Assembly: GCA_913063125.1 (NCBI GenBank)
Contig: CAJXZM010000024.1
Coordinates: forward strand, 1 to 48,682
DNA from: an uncultured Gammaproteobacteria bacterium
GTDB taxonomy: Bacteria; Pseudomonadota; Gammaproteobacteria; Pseudomonadales; Ketobacteraceae
Length of the DNA: 48,682 nucleotides
Direction: 5' to 3'
Shown: positions 37,377 to 47,070 of the stretch, piece by piece
Layout of the letters: each line of letters begins with the position of its first letter
Numbering within the stretch: position 1 is the first letter of the stretch
Program-made: the position numbers and the translations under genes
Notes under the pieces: generated by a model
Database searches by the model: none
What the model saw: the letters and a program-made list of their open reading frames with translations, nothing else
What the model was told of the DNA's origin: nothing

Positions 37377-38483
37377 ATGACCAACCAGCTACCCAACATC
37401 GACCTCACCCAACTTACCTTCGACATAAAGCAATGGGGAAGGGAGTTAGGTTTTCAACAAATAGGTATCTCCGATGTAAATCTAGGCGAACACGAACAAC
37501 ATTTAGTTCGTTGGCTGGACAATCAATATCATGGCGAAATGGGCTACATGGAACGCCACGGGACTAAACGAAGCCGCCCTGATGAATTGGAGCCAGGTAC
37601 AATAAGAGTTATCACCGCAAGGATGGATTACCTACCTGAAGATACTCACACGGTATCCATTCTTAAACAGAAAGATAAAGCCTATATTTCTCGTTACGCA
37701 CTTGGGCGGGATTACCACAAATTAATCCGTAAGCGCTTAACCAAACTCGCCAAACAAATCGAAACAGTCATTGGCCCATTTGGTCACCGAGCGTTTGTAG
37801 ATAGCGCGCCAGTATTGGAAAAAGCCCTTGCCGAGAAATCGGGCTTAGGGTGGATTGGTAAAAATTCACTTCTACTAAATCGCAAAGCGGGATCCTGGTA
37901 TTTCCTGGGCGAACTATTTATTGATCTACCGCTACCGGTTGACGAACCCGTGAGCAATCATTGCGGCTCATGTCAGTCCTGCATTGATAAATGCCCTACC
38001 AATGCCATTGTAGCCCCGTTCCAAGTGGATTCGAGGAAGTGTATTTCCTACCTCACCATCGAACTCAAAGGACCTATTCCAGAAACATTGCGATCACAAA
38101 TGGGCAACCGTGTTTTTGGGTGCGATGACTGTCAATTAGTATGCCCCTGGAACCGTTTTGCAAAAGCAACGGATGAAACTGACTTTCATCCAAGGCACCA
38201 GCTTGATAACCAAGATTTGTTAGCGTTATTTTTATGGGATGAAACCACCTTCTTATCCAACACAGAAGGTTCCGCTATTCGACGTATCGGTTATGAACGT
38301 TGGTTACGAAATCTTGCCGTGGGATTAGGCAACGCCCCCTATTCAGTCAATATTGTTGAAGCTCTAACCCAACGTCTGAATCAACATTCCGAGTTAGTTG
38401 ATGAACATGTACAATGGGCAATAACCCAGCAAAATAAAAAGTCAGAACACATCTCATCAATAATAGATTCAACCAATTTATGA
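37377..38483 (+). CDS. queG: Epoxyqueuosine reductase
   Basis: QueG reduces epoxyqueuosine to queuosine in tRNA using cobalamin and two [4Fe-4S] clusters. The 368-residue reading starts at the ATG at 37377 (MTNQLPNIDLTQL); the open frame further upstream is hydrophobic sequence overlapping nnr and is not part of the protein. The cluster ligands are plain: CGSCQSCIDKCP near 197 and CDDCQLVCPWN near 247. GYMERHGTKRSRPDELEPGT and GWIGKNSLL are family motifs. It is divergent from nnr and converges on psd. Confidence 0.95.
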   Translation: MTNQLPNIDLTQLTFDIKQWGRELGFQQIGISDVNLGEHEQHLVRWLDNQYHGEMGYMERHGTKRSRPDELEPGTIRVITARMDYLPEDTHTVSILKQKDKAYISRYALGRDYHKLIRKRLTKLAKQIETVIGPFGHRAFVDSAPVLEKALAEKSGLGWIGKNSLLLNRKAGSWYFLGELFIDLPLPVDEPVSNHCGSCQSCIDKCPTNAIVAPFQVDSRKCISYLTIELKGPIPETLRSQMGNRVFGCDDCQLVCPWNRFAKATDETDFHPRHQLDNQDLLALFLWDETTFLSNTEGSAIRRIGYERWLRNLAVGLGNAPYSVNIVEALTQRLNQHSELVDEHVQWAITQQNKKSEHISSIIDSTNL

Positions 38484-38557
38484 ACAACTAAAACAGACAT
38501 ATGCAGCTGTGGCTAACGAATGCTCACTACAACCGCACATGCAAGTACTAGCGTAAT

Positions 38558-39409
38558 CTACAATAACGTTGCTATCTGCTGCCCCATTCTTACGGGTGAG
38601 CCTTCATGCAGTTGCTCATCCCATTTGATTTTTCCTTCTGGGAATAACACAATTGCAGTGGAACCTAGTTTAAAGCGTCCCATTTCATCACCCCGCCCCA
38701 AAGTAATCGGCTGGCGACCTTCTTCGGTATAATCTTTTACACTTAATTGGCGTTTTGGTGGTGTCACTAACCCAGCCCAAACTGTCTCTATACTGGCAAC
38801 AATCATCGCCCCTACCAACACAACAACCATTGGCCCTACTTCTGTATCAAACGTGCAAACCACTCGCTCATTACGTGCAAATAATGCAGGCACTTGGTTG
38901 GCAGTTTTACCATTTACAGAAAATAACTTACCAGGAACATACGTCATTTCTTTTAACGTACCCGAAAATGGAATATGCACCCGATGATAATCTTTCGGGG
39001 ATAAGTAAATAGTCGCAAAGCTTCCATTTTTAAAGGGTTCCGCTTTTTCATAACTACCCCCCAACAATTGATCCAACCGGTAATGGTGACCTTTCGCTTG
39101 AAAAATTAGATCATTGGATATTTCACCCAACTGACTCACCGCTCCATCCGCAGGGCAGGCAACACCGTCTTCAGTGATTGTTCTGGCGCCATCTTTTAGC
39201 GAACGTGTAAAAAAATCATTAAACGTATCGTAAGCCGTTGGGTCTGACTCCATGGCCTCACTCATGTCAATGCCATAGATCTTAATAAACTGCTGGATAA
39301 ATGTGTCTTTAACCATGGGTATTTTAGAGTCGGCCACGAAACCAGCCAATCGAGACAACCAATGTTGCGGTACTATATATTGTGGTAATACGGATAGTTT
39401 TTCGTTCAT
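38558..39409 (-). CDS. psd: Phosphatidylserine decarboxylase proenzyme
   Basis: Psd makes phosphatidylethanolamine from phosphatidylserine at the inner membrane. The 283-residue proenzyme carries the LGST self-cleavage motif (GRFKLGSTAIVLFPEG) near residue 245, where the Ser becomes the pyruvoyl group. FNDFFTRSLKDGAR, PADGAVSQ and YLSPKDYHRVHIPFSG are family motifs. I start at the ATG at 39409 (MNEKLSVLPQYIVPQ), which fits the usual N-terminus; an upstream ATG at 39430 adds seven residues. It lies just after the rhodanese gene on the same strand. Confidence 0.95.
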   Translation of the reverse strand: MNEKLSVLPQYIVPQHWLSRLAGFVADSKIPMVKDTFIQQFIKIYGIDMSEAMESDPTAYDTFNDFFTRSLKDGARTITEDGVACPADGAVSQLGEISNDLIFQAKGHHYRLDQLLGGSYEKAEPFKNGSFATIYLSPKDYHRVHIPFSGTLKEMTYVPGKLFSVNGKTANQVPALFARNERVVCTFDTEVGPMVVVLVGAMIVASIETVWAGLVTPPKRQLSVKDYTEEGRQPITLGRGDEMGRFKLGSTAIVLFPEGKIKWDEQLHEGSPVRMGQQIATLL

Positions 39410-39451
39410 AAGATACTTCTTTTGATTCATTATAAGTTATTCGACTGAACG

Positions 39452-40285
39452 CTAAATATCGCTCATTTCAATGGGTGTATTAGGATCATTGCCCCACTCA
39501 GACCAAGAACCAGGATAAGCCTTAATATTTTCAAAACCCAATATACGTCCTAACAGATAAGTAAATCCAGAACGGTGATGGGTTTGACAGTGGGTAATGA
39601 TTTCTTTATCTGCCGTAATACCACGCTGGGCTAACTCTTCTCGTATTACCTCTAAATCACGAATGCGCAAAGCATCCATCTGATCCATCGCGGTTGTCCA
39701 TTCATAGTGCGCAGCACCAGGAACATGTCCAGCACGAGGTGTCAGTACTTTCTCACCGGTATGTTCTTGCAAAGAGCGCGCATCCCAAACAACAAGATCA
39801 TCTCGATCAAAATTGTCCATTAAATATTGCTTATCCACACTCGCTGCAAGATCTAACGTGACCGTATATTCCGACGGAGTCGGGTGCATTTCTTCGCTTT
39901 GAAGTTCCATTCTGCGTTTTACCCACGCATGAATCCCACCATTCAAATACGAATAATGCTTATGACCAATCACCTCTAACGTCCATAACAATCGACCCGC
40001 CCAACCACCACCCTCATCATCATAAGCGACAACGTGAGTATCTGGGGTTAAACCAATAGCTGAGAACAGCGCAGTTAAGCGCTCTTCTGACGGTAACAGC
40101 CCTGGAGCCGGTGATGCACCGCCCATCAAAGTAGGGAAATCCAAATGGATAGCCCCAGGCACATGACAACGAAAATATAACTGCTTCTTTGATAAATCCA
40201 CTATAAGCAACTGAGGGTGTTTTAGTAGAGGCTCTAGCGCCTCAGCTTCAATTAGAAGAGGTAAATCAATGGGATCTACAGTCAT
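39452..40285 (-). CDS. rhdA: Thiosulfate sulfurtransferase, two-domain rhodanese (RhdA-like)
   Basis: Two rhodanese domains are visible (about 10-125 and 150-270). The second has the active-site loop HCQTHHRSGF, the same form I recall for RhdA of Azotobacter and Pseudomonas, with the persulfide-forming Cys. The enzyme moves sulfane sulfur from thiosulfate to acceptors such as cyanide. The 277-residue start at 40285 is supported by AAAGG seven bases upstream; the longer frame to 40411 has no such support. The neighbours psd and the HDOD gene match the Pseudomonas order. Confidence 0.9.
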   Translation of the reverse strand: MTVDPIDLPLLIEAEALEPLLKHPQLLIVDLSKKQLYFRCHVPGAIHLDFPTLMGGASPAPGLLPSEERLTALFSAIGLTPDTHVVAYDDEGGGWAGRLLWTLEVIGHKHYSYLNGGIHAWVKRRMELQSEEMHPTPSEYTVTLDLAASVDKQYLMDNFDRDDLVVWDARSLQEHTGEKVLTPRAGHVPGAAHYEWTTAMDQMDALRIRDLEVIREELAQRGITADKEIITHCQTHHRSGFTYLLGRILGFENIKAYPGSWSEWGNDPNTPIEMSDI

Positions 40286-40423
40286 GTTAAGACCTTTCTC
40301 AAGAATACGGTTTAAGAGGGGTCGACAATTGCACCCCGAGAATAAAGGCTGGAGTGTAAAGGATGTGAAGAGAAATGTCGCCAATCGAGCGCAAAATGCA
40401 ACAAGACACATCTTTTTGCTAAA

Positions 40424-42202
40424 TCATCCTTTCTTTGGTTTTTTTGCCATTAAAATCAAATGCTTACTGGAGGCATTAGCAATAGAACGACATACCTTTA
40501 GCTCCATTTCATTAATACCTTGATTACCGCTTGCGGCTTTATCAGCATACAAAATGCCAAATGCCCCTTTACCATTAAACACCGACATCACAATATAATC
40601 ATCCGACTGAGTTAGCTGCTTGAATTCTCCCGGCACCAACCCCGTTATCTCATTAGGGCGATCCGAATTCACCCAAACCGCTTGAGGTTTACGCAATATT
40701 TGGGTGAAAAAATTCGGAGGCTGCAAACCAGTGGTAAATTTACCCAGTCTCGGTGAATCCTCACACCCTATTGCATAGTACCCTTGCAATATCGCAGTCT
40801 TTCTATCCACAAGCCCAATAACAACACGCTGCAACTCCGTTACATCAAATAACACATCTGCAGTACAACGAATTACCTCATGTTCTGCAGAAAAATACCC
40901 TACTTCATTAACCAATCGTTTTACGTAACTTTCAAATACCCGGCGTTTCATTTCATTTTTGAACCCTGGAGATTTTGCCGTTGAAGGCACAAGCGGCGCA
41001 GTCGCCATAGGCTCTGGTGCAGGGGCCTCACGATTAGGAGCATCTGCAATAGAGGCATCAACGTGTTGTGCACTTAATTGTGGTTCTGGCGCTTGCTCTG
41101 GTTTCACCTCAATTTTAGGCTTAACCTTAGAGCGACTAGCCGTTCGTGTAACCGCCGTTACCGAAGTTCCCTCCTTCATTTTGCCAACGACTTCAGTCAA
41201 TTTATCCGCACGAATGCGGCGTCGCTGGGCAGGCATTGGAGGGAATATCAAACTCACCGCAGGGGTCAATACTCCTGGAATGGGGAATTGTTGAGATGTT
41301 TGTAACGCAGCTCCACGGATAACCTGCCAAGCCTCATCTTGTTGCACTCCCAGGTATGCACCAATAATGGCCAAGCAACGGTACGTTTGTCGAGAATACC
41401 AATCAATACTGGCCTCTTGTACTAACCAATTTGCCAATGCCACAGGGAACGACGGGGAGTTGGCAATACGACCGGTTTCATCCTTATTTGGCAAAGAAGG
41501 TTTTACCGCGGTTAACCCTTCTTTAACCGCATGAGCTAAATAGCGGTAAGAAGGCAGCGTTTCACCGTCCATTGCATCGATAATATTACTTGGAAAACAC
41601 CAACGCTTTGCAAGTGCTAAAATGATTTTCTCACGAGTACAGCCTAACACCGCAAGCTCCGCCTCCTCCGAAGGGATCCGCTCACGCTTTTGCAACGTAT
41701 TAATAATCGCCATCTCTTTATGAGCGAAACGCCATAGACACCACATAGGCACACCGGCCATTAGAGTGGATAAATACACATGCTCTGGGGACGCTTGATG
41801 ACGCAAGGTATTCCAAGCCTTAGCCTGCTCCGCTGCATGCAGGCTTTGCATTATTGCTCGCAGGTATGTCATATCCCGCTTACTATTTGGGTCGCCCTTT
41901 ACCGCCTTAAACTGTTTTACTAATGATTTAACGCGATCCAACCCTAATAACGAAACACAATGGTGTACATTGGTTAAGGTTCCGGCGGCCTTTTTAGAAA
42001 ACGCCCTGTTTACTTCTCGAATCAAGTGCACCGTCATCACAGGATCTTGCTCAATTAACGTCCCAATATCATGTAACGACGCATCATGGTCTTTCATTAA
42101 TTGACCCAACACCCGCGCAGTGGCAGGAATTACGGGCAATAAACTGCCGTCCAAGATATCTATCCAGGCTTCTAGACCTTTAGGTTGAAGAGGTATCGAC
42201 AT
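40424..42202 (-). CDS. HDOD-domain protein with a C-terminal GAF-like domain
   Basis: The 592-residue protein has an N-terminal HDOD domain (about 15-300; LPVIPATARVLGQLMKDHDA, LIEQDPVMTVHLIREVNRAF, VHHCVSLLGLDRVKSLVK). A Pro/Ala-rich linker follows (about 335-420), then a C-terminal GAF-like sensor domain (about 430-590; GYFSAEHEVIRCTADVLFDV, FGILYADKAASG). HDOD proteins are related to HD phosphohydrolases but lack catalysis and act in signalling. It is divergent from motA with about 90 bases between, so it may tie signal input to motility. The ligand of the GAF domain is unknown. Confidence 0.85.
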   Translation of the reverse strand: MSIPLQPKGLEAWIDILDGSLLPVIPATARVLGQLMKDHDASLHDIGTLIEQDPVMTVHLIREVNRAFSKKAAGTLTNVHHCVSLLGLDRVKSLVKQFKAVKGDPNSKRDMTYLRAIMQSLHAAEQAKAWNTLRHQASPEHVYLSTLMAGVPMWCLWRFAHKEMAIINTLQKRERIPSEEAELAVLGCTREKIILALAKRWCFPSNIIDAMDGETLPSYRYLAHAVKEGLTAVKPSLPNKDETGRIANSPSFPVALANWLVQEASIDWYSRQTYRCLAIIGAYLGVQQDEAWQVIRGAALQTSQQFPIPGVLTPAVSLIFPPMPAQRRRIRADKLTEVVGKMKEGTSVTAVTRTASRSKVKPKIEVKPEQAPEPQLSAQHVDASIADAPNREAPAPEPMATAPLVPSTAKSPGFKNEMKRRVFESYVKRLVNEVGYFSAEHEVIRCTADVLFDVTELQRVVIGLVDRKTAILQGYYAIGCEDSPRLGKFTTGLQPPNFFTQILRKPQAVWVNSDRPNEITGLVPGEFKQLTQSDDYIVMSVFNGKGAFGILYADKAASGNQGINEMELKVCRSIANASSKHLILMAKKPKKG

Positions 42203-42292
42203 AAGTTTGTTAAATCACCAAAGCTGTCCTTAACTTTAACTATAAACCAAGAAATCCATTCAGCAGTAAAAAATCAGGTCACATTACTTTTC

Positions 42293-43144
42293 ATGGCAAT
42301 ACTTTTTGGCTATTTCATTGTTTGCGCAAGCGTTTTTGGCGGCTACGTACTGTCCCATGGCGACCTAGCAACCCTCTGGCAACCCTTTGAACTACTCATC
42401 ATCGGAGGAGCGGCATTGGGTAATTTTGTTGTTGCCAATCCCCCACACCTCATCAAATCTGTTGGACGCTCCGTTATAGGCGTCTTTGGCGGTAAAAAGC
42501 ATAGCCAAGAAACCTATATGGATTTACTCGCGCTGCTCTATGAGCTGTTTAACAAGGCCCGTCGCAATGGCCTTATGTCCATTGAAGAAGATGTCGAAGA
42601 CCCTGGCGCCAGTGAGCTATTTTTACGTTACCCAAAAATCACAATGGATCTACAATTGATAGACTTTATATGTGACTACCTGCGAATTATCTCTACCGGC
42701 AACCTATCTGCGTTTGAATTAGAAACATTAATGGATCAAGACATCGAAACCAGCCTTGAAGAAGCCGAACTTCCCGGCCAAGCGTTGGGAAAAATTGCCG
42801 ATGCTCTACCCGGGTTTGGTATTGTGGCAGCGGTAATGGGTATCGTTATTACCATGAAATCTTTAGGAGGCCCCCCAGAAGAGCTTGGCTTACATGTAGC
42901 TGCGGCATTAGTAGGAACCTTTTTAGGTGTATTACTCGCCTACGGTTTTGTCGCTCCATTAAGCACATCCATGGAGCACAGAGCCCGAGAAAGCATCAAA
43001 GTACTGGAGTGTGCCAAAACAGCGATGCTAGCTACCGTTAACGGCATTCCTCCTCAACTTGCCGTCGAGTTTGGCCGCAAGACCTTATATTCCAATGAAC
43101 GCCCAACCTTTACTGAATTAGAAGAACATATTCGTGGACGTTAA
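42293..43144 (+). CDS. motA: Flagellar motor stator protein MotA
   Basis: MotA forms the ion-conducting stator with MotB. The 283-residue reading from the ATG at 42293 matches the length I recall for Pseudomonas MotA; the upstream frame is not conserved. Four membrane segments are visible: two near the N-terminus (about 2-20, 35-50) and two near 175-225 (LPGFGIVAAVMGIVITMK; VAAALVGTFLGVLLAYGF, with the proline and PGFGI motifs). The charged cytoplasmic loop (about 65-165) contacts the rotor. No strong Shine-Dalgarno is visible. motB follows after 28 bases. Confidence 0.95.
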   Translation: MAILFGYFIVCASVFGGYVLSHGDLATLWQPFELLIIGGAALGNFVVANPPHLIKSVGRSVIGVFGGKKHSQETYMDLLALLYELFNKARRNGLMSIEEDVEDPGASELFLRYPKITMDLQLIDFICDYLRIISTGNLSAFELETLMDQDIETSLEEAELPGQALGKIADALPGFGIVAAVMGIVITMKSLGGPPEELGLHVAAALVGTFLGVLLAYGFVAPLSTSMEHRARESIKVLECAKTAMLATVNGIPPQLAVEFGRKTLYSNERPTFTELEEHIRGR

Positions 43145-43172
43145 TTGTGATCAATAACGGCGATCGTTAACT

Positions 43173-44261
43173 GTGGAGTTTGAAGACGGCGAACGTCCTA
43201 TCATTGTTCGCAAAGTGATTAAAAAAGGTCATGCTCATCACGGCGGCGCGTGGAAAGTTGCCTTTGCGGATTTTGCGGTGGCGATGATGGCATTTTTTAT
43301 GGTCCTTTGGTTAATGGAAGCCGCCACCGTAAAAGAGAAACAAGCAATCTCTGGGTATTTCAACGACCCAACAGGTTTTACCGAAGGAGGCTCCCCCTAT
43401 GTTATCGATCTTGAAGGCAGCCTAAATGACACCAACAGCAGTGATGACGGAGGTAAGCAAGACACCGTTAGCAAGGAGGAGTTAGAAGAGCGTCGAATTG
43501 TTTTAAATGAAGATACCGTTCAAGATCTTGCTCAACAGATTGAAACCAATAAATTCAAACAGCTGCAAAGCACCCTAGAATCACGCATTTCTGAAAACCC
43601 TGATTTAGAAAAGTACAAAGACCAAATCATTATGGAAATCACCGACGACGGACTTCAAATTCAAATCGTTGATAAAGACTCCCGCCCCATGTTTGACAGT
43701 GGCAGCAATCAAATAAAGCGTTATACCACCAATATCCTAGAGGAACTCGCCGCCACCATTGGCACGTTAAAGAATAAGATCAGCGTTTCTGGGCATACGG
43801 ATGCAGCAATTTTTACCGACCGAAAAGACTACTCCAATTGGGAGCTATCTTCAGAACGTGCAAATTCTGCTCGGCGCTCTTTGGTTAAAGGTGGGATTAC
43901 AGAAGACAAAATTGCTCAAGTTGTTGGCTTGTCATCATCAGTGCTGTTTGACCAAAATGACCCTCTCAACCCAACCAATCGACGTATTAGCATCTTGGTA
44001 TTAAATGATCGTTCTGCTGAGCGCATTGCTCGCCAACAGCAAGGATCAACAAGAGATACCACGGAAGAAAAACCTAAAAAGGAATTACCAGAAGACACCG
44101 ATTTCCAGAGTGAGCACATTGAATCATTGGACATTGAAATAGATGATACTCCATCACAAACAGAGCAAGATTCAGCACCTTCTGCATTTGACCAGATCAG
44201 AAAAACGCTGGATGACCGATTAAATGCAGCACCTCAAGACAGTGAAGGGGAGTTTTTCTAA
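43173..44261 (+). CDS. motB: Flagellar motor stator protein MotB
   Basis: MotB anchors the stator to peptidoglycan. The 362-residue protein has a short basic cytoplasmic tail, one membrane helix (about 28-50) with the proton-binding Asp in AFADFAVAMMAFFMVLWLM, a plug region, and an OmpA-like domain (about 185-290; ISVSGHTDAAI, ELSSERANSARRSLV, NRRISILVL). A disordered acidic C-terminal tail of about 70 residues follows. The start is GTG at 43173. The final tail is longer than in E. coli MotB (308 residues). Confidence 0.95.
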   Translation: MEFEDGERPIIVRKVIKKGHAHHGGAWKVAFADFAVAMMAFFMVLWLMEAATVKEKQAISGYFNDPTGFTEGGSPYVIDLEGSLNDTNSSDDGGKQDTVSKEELEERRIVLNEDTVQDLAQQIETNKFKQLQSTLESRISENPDLEKYKDQIIMEITDDGLQIQIVDKDSRPMFDSGSNQIKRYTTNILEELAATIGTLKNKISVSGHTDAAIFTDRKDYSNWELSSERANSARRSLVKGGITEDKIAQVVGLSSSVLFDQNDPLNPTNRRISILVLNDRSAERIARQQQGSTRDTTEEKPKKELPEDTDFQSEHIESLDIEIDDTPSQTEQDSAPSAFDQIRKTLDDRLNAAPQDSEGEFF

Positions 44262-44319
44262 AGGTCAGATAAGAGCCCATTCAGTCATGATAAATGGTGC
44301 ACGGCATTGAAGTAGCAAG

Positions 44320-45027
44320 TTACATTGCCTCAAAAGGGTCAATAAACGCCCAGTCAGTATTCATTACCGCTTGCCAGCAGTTACTACCAGCATGAGAGCT
44401 ACTATTATGCAGCGCCTTGGGGTTACCCAGTTTAACAATGGCTCCTACATGATCCCCAAGCACTTTACTGCTGACAATATCACCATCAATTCGGAAATTC
44501 AGACCTGATGAATCGGATGCACTTTTTGCTTTAATGGTACGAATCATCATCATCGGTTTAAATATATTAACCTGGGCTGCTTGCAAGGTAAGCTTCATGG
44601 CTGGAGCGTTAAAGGATACAAAAGGAACGCCTTCCCATACCGCAACGACTTGCGCCAAGCCTCCTCCTAACGAGTGCCCCGTGACGGAAACCTTACGCCC
44701 CTTGGCCATTCGTTTTGCCTGCCTTACCATTTCGCGAGCTGAGGAACATTGGTTTGGCAAGATATGGACGCCAATCCTTATATCGGCAGATATATCCGAA
44801 AAGAATTTCCCTATTTGACGAGGGTTTGTTCCGCAACAACCCACAACAACATCAGTATCGTTTTGCCATATACCACCCTGAAATCCATCACCAAAAAATG
44901 TGCCATCCTCCCAAGTTTGCACTTCCCAATTGTCCACCATATGCCCCGGAGGTTCTGCGTAATATTGACTCGTGCGTTGGTTATAAACCCCACAGGCAAT
45001 TTTTGCATAGTCGAGACAAGTAGCCAT
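44320..45027 (-). CDS. Lipase class 3 family protein
   Basis: The 235-residue protein has the nucleophile elbow VTGHSLGGGLAQVVA near 115, where the Ser is catalytic, then FVSFNAPAMK, an acidic residue in FRIDGDIVSSKV near 180 and a possible catalytic His near 215 (SSSHAGSN). This is the Lipase_3 fold. There is no signal peptide or membrane segment, so it is cytoplasmic or exported by a route not visible here. It lies between motB and rsgA, a place I do not expect in related genomes, so it is probably a later insertion. The substrate is unknown. Confidence 0.85.
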   Translation of the reverse strand: MATCLDYAKIACGVYNQRTSQYYAEPPGHMVDNWEVQTWEDGTFFGDGFQGGIWQNDTDVVVGCCGTNPRQIGKFFSDISADIRIGVHILPNQCSSAREMVRQAKRMAKGRKVSVTGHSLGGGLAQVVAVWEGVPFVSFNAPAMKLTLQAAQVNIFKPMMMIRTIKAKSASDSSGLNFRIDGDIVSSKVLGDHVGAIVKLGNPKALHNSSSHAGSNCWQAVMNTDWAFIDPFEAM

Positions 45028-45258
45028 GATGATATCCCATTTTTAATATATGTGAGTTAAGTTGAACTGAGTATAACGGGCTCACATTGAAATGTTTGTG
45101 AAAAAAGATAGATTGGGAATATTCACAGTTTTTATGTGTGGGAATTGTAGAAATGCCGGTTGGAAAGAACGTATTTGTGAAGCCGTTAGCCCTATAGGAG
45201 TGCCCCATTATCAGGGGCTAACCTTGCGATTAGAAACCCGATGTTTGGCATTTCAACA

Positions 45259-46350
45259 TCACCCATTTTCCTCCAAAATATCCACGATATTAAAGTAATT
45301 GTGGAAACGCTGCTCGCTTACCTCACCTTTCTCTACCGCTAGTTGTAACGCACACCCCGGCTCTCGATCATGCTTACAATCTCTAAAACGACACATAACC
45401 ACATGCTCTTGAAAATCTCGATATCCATCGATAACGTTTTCTGGCGACAAATGCCACAACCCAAACTCTCGAATTCCTGGGGAATCAATTAGCTCTCCTC
45501 CATCAGGAAAATGAAATAATCGTGCATTGGTGGTGGTATGCCGGCCTAACTTTGAACCTTCGGAAAGCTCGGCAACTTTTAGATCAACACCGGGTAATAA
45601 GCTGTTTACTAATGACGATTTACCCACACCCGACTGCCCGACAAAAACACTGATATTGTTGTCGAGCTGCTGCTTTAGCGAAACAAGTCCTTCAGAGGTC
45701 ACCACTGAGGAGCGCATCACCTCATAACCGATATCTTTATACACTTGTAATAACGCTTCGATCTTCGGCTGATTACCTTCATTGAGAAGGTCAGTTTTAT
45801 TAAGCAGTATCTTTACATCAATATTTTGAAGTTCTGCAGCCACCAAATACCGGTCAATCAACATGCTTGACGGGGTTGGCTCTGGCGTAACGACCAACAC
45901 AAGAAAATCGATATTCGCTGCAACGGGTTTTAACTTACCTCGGGGGTCAGGTCGACTTAACAGAGCGTCTCTTGGTAATACAACTTCGATAACGCCATAA
46001 CCATCTTTTCCTTGACGCCAAACGACTTTATCGCCGGTTACTATAGATCCAATGTTAGCGCGAAAATGACAACGAATATTGCCCTCAGACCCCAGGATTC
46101 CGGTATTGCTAGCTTCAGCGCTTGCGTTATCTTCTGTTCTTTCATGGTCCTTACCTTCAGCACCTTCAACCAAAATTGGCTCTACTTCCACAAAAGTACC
46201 AAAATGGCTAACCACAAGCCCTTCCTGCTCAGCACCAAGATGACCCTGCACTTCGGAATTCGCTAATTTCTTCTCAAGACGCTGTGCTTTCTCGTCCTGA
46301 ACCTTCTGAATTCGCCAATTTTGCTTTCGTGTAAGCTTACGTTTTGCCAT
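45259..46350 (-). CDS. rsgA: Small ribosomal subunit biogenesis GTPase RsgA
   Basis: RsgA is a circularly permuted GTPase that checks late 30S maturation. The 363 residues start with a basic tail (MAKRKLTRKQNWRIQ), then an OB fold (about 60-150) and the permuted G domain: G4 LNKTDLL before G1 GQSGVGKSSLVN and G3 DSPGIREFGL. A C-terminal zinc knuckle uses CRFRDCKHDREPGC. All key residues are present. It is divergent from orn, an arrangement seen in many gammaproteobacteria. Confidence 0.97.
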   Translation of the reverse strand: MAKRKLTRKQNWRIQKVQDEKAQRLEKKLANSEVQGHLGAEQEGLVVSHFGTFVEVEPILVEGAEGKDHERTEDNASAEASNTGILGSEGNIRCHFRANIGSIVTGDKVVWRQGKDGYGVIEVVLPRDALLSRPDPRGKLKPVAANIDFLVLVVTPEPTPSSMLIDRYLVAAELQNIDVKILLNKTDLLNEGNQPKIEALLQVYKDIGYEVMRSSVVTSEGLVSLKQQLDNNISVFVGQSGVGKSSLVNSLLPGVDLKVAELSEGSKLGRHTTTNARLFHFPDGGELIDSPGIREFGLWHLSPENVIDGYRDFQEHVVMCRFRDCKHDREPGCALQLAVEKGEVSEQRFHNYFNIVDILEENG

Positions 46351-46395
46351 GATTTTTCATCATTTAGAATATTTAACTACCAAAGACACCGTTGT

Positions 46396-46419
46396 AGGTT
46401 ATTATTGTTCTAATAACCT
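46396..46419. promoter_or_regulatory. Perfect inverted repeat in the rsgA-orn intergenic region
   Basis: AGGTTATTA at 46396-46404 pairs with TAATAACCT at 46411-46419 around a 6-base loop, between the divergent rsgA and orn starts (46350 and 46483). It could be an operator or overlap promoter elements of either gene. No T tract suits a terminator. Confidence 0.4.
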
Positions 46420-46482
46420 GTATTTACCGCCATTATACGGCAATCGTACATCAGCCATACACTAGACAATTAGCCTCACTTT

Positions 46483-47055
46483 ATGAATTCTCATTCAACA
46501 AATAAGAAAGCAAACCTCATCTGGATAGACCTGGAAATGACAGGCCTTGATCCAGACAACGATGTTATTATTGAAATCGCGACCATTGTCACCGATTCGC
46601 ATCTTAACATTTTGAGTGAAGGTCCGTCATTGGCGATTCATCAATCTGCACTAAAGATGAACGGGATGGATGAATGGTGCACGAATCAACATGGCCAATC
46701 AGGGTTAACCGACAGAGTCCGGCGCAGCAAAATCATTGAAGCAGAGGCTGAACAACAAACCTTAGACTTCTTGGCAAAGTGGGTAGACCCTAACCGCTCC
46801 CCAATGTGTGGTAACAGCATCTGCCAAGATCGCCGCTTCCTATACCGCTCCATGCCTGCTCTCGAGAAATTCTTTCACTACCGAAATCTTGATGTTAGCT
46901 CAGTGAAAGAGCTTGCTGCTCGCTGGTGCCCTGAAATGCTTCGTGGTATTAAGAAAAAAGGCACTCACTTAGCTATGGATGATATTCGTGACTCCATTGA
47001 AGAGCTGAAATACTACCGAGAACACTTCTTTCGGGTACCTCGTGGCGATGACTAA
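46483..47055 (+). CDS. orn: Oligoribonuclease
   Basis: Orn is the essential 3'-5' exonuclease that finishes RNA decay by cutting dinucleotides, including pGpG from cyclic-di-GMP breakdown. The 190 residues carry all DEDDh motifs: [16 protein letters not shown] near 14, the [16 protein letters not shown] segment near 108, and [17 protein letters not shown] near 165. Full length. It converges with epmA, only 15 bases away. Confidence 0.98.
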   Translation: MNSHSTNKKANLIWIDLEMTGLDPDNDVIIEIATIVTDSHLNILSEGPSLAIHQSALKMNGMDEWCTNQHGQSGLTDRVRRSKIIEAEAEQQTLDFLAKWVDPNRSPMCGNSICQDRRFLYRSMPALEKFFHYRNLDVSSVKELAARWCPEMLRGIKKKGTHLAMDDIRDSIEELKYYREHFFRVPRGDD

Positions 47056-47070
47056 ATCACTGTTAAGTGA

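Noticed and set aside
45185..45222. Inverted repeat GTTAGCCC/GGGCTAAC after rsgA
   Set aside because: The loop is long, an alternative GCCCC/GGGGC stem competes, and there is no T tract; it could be chance.
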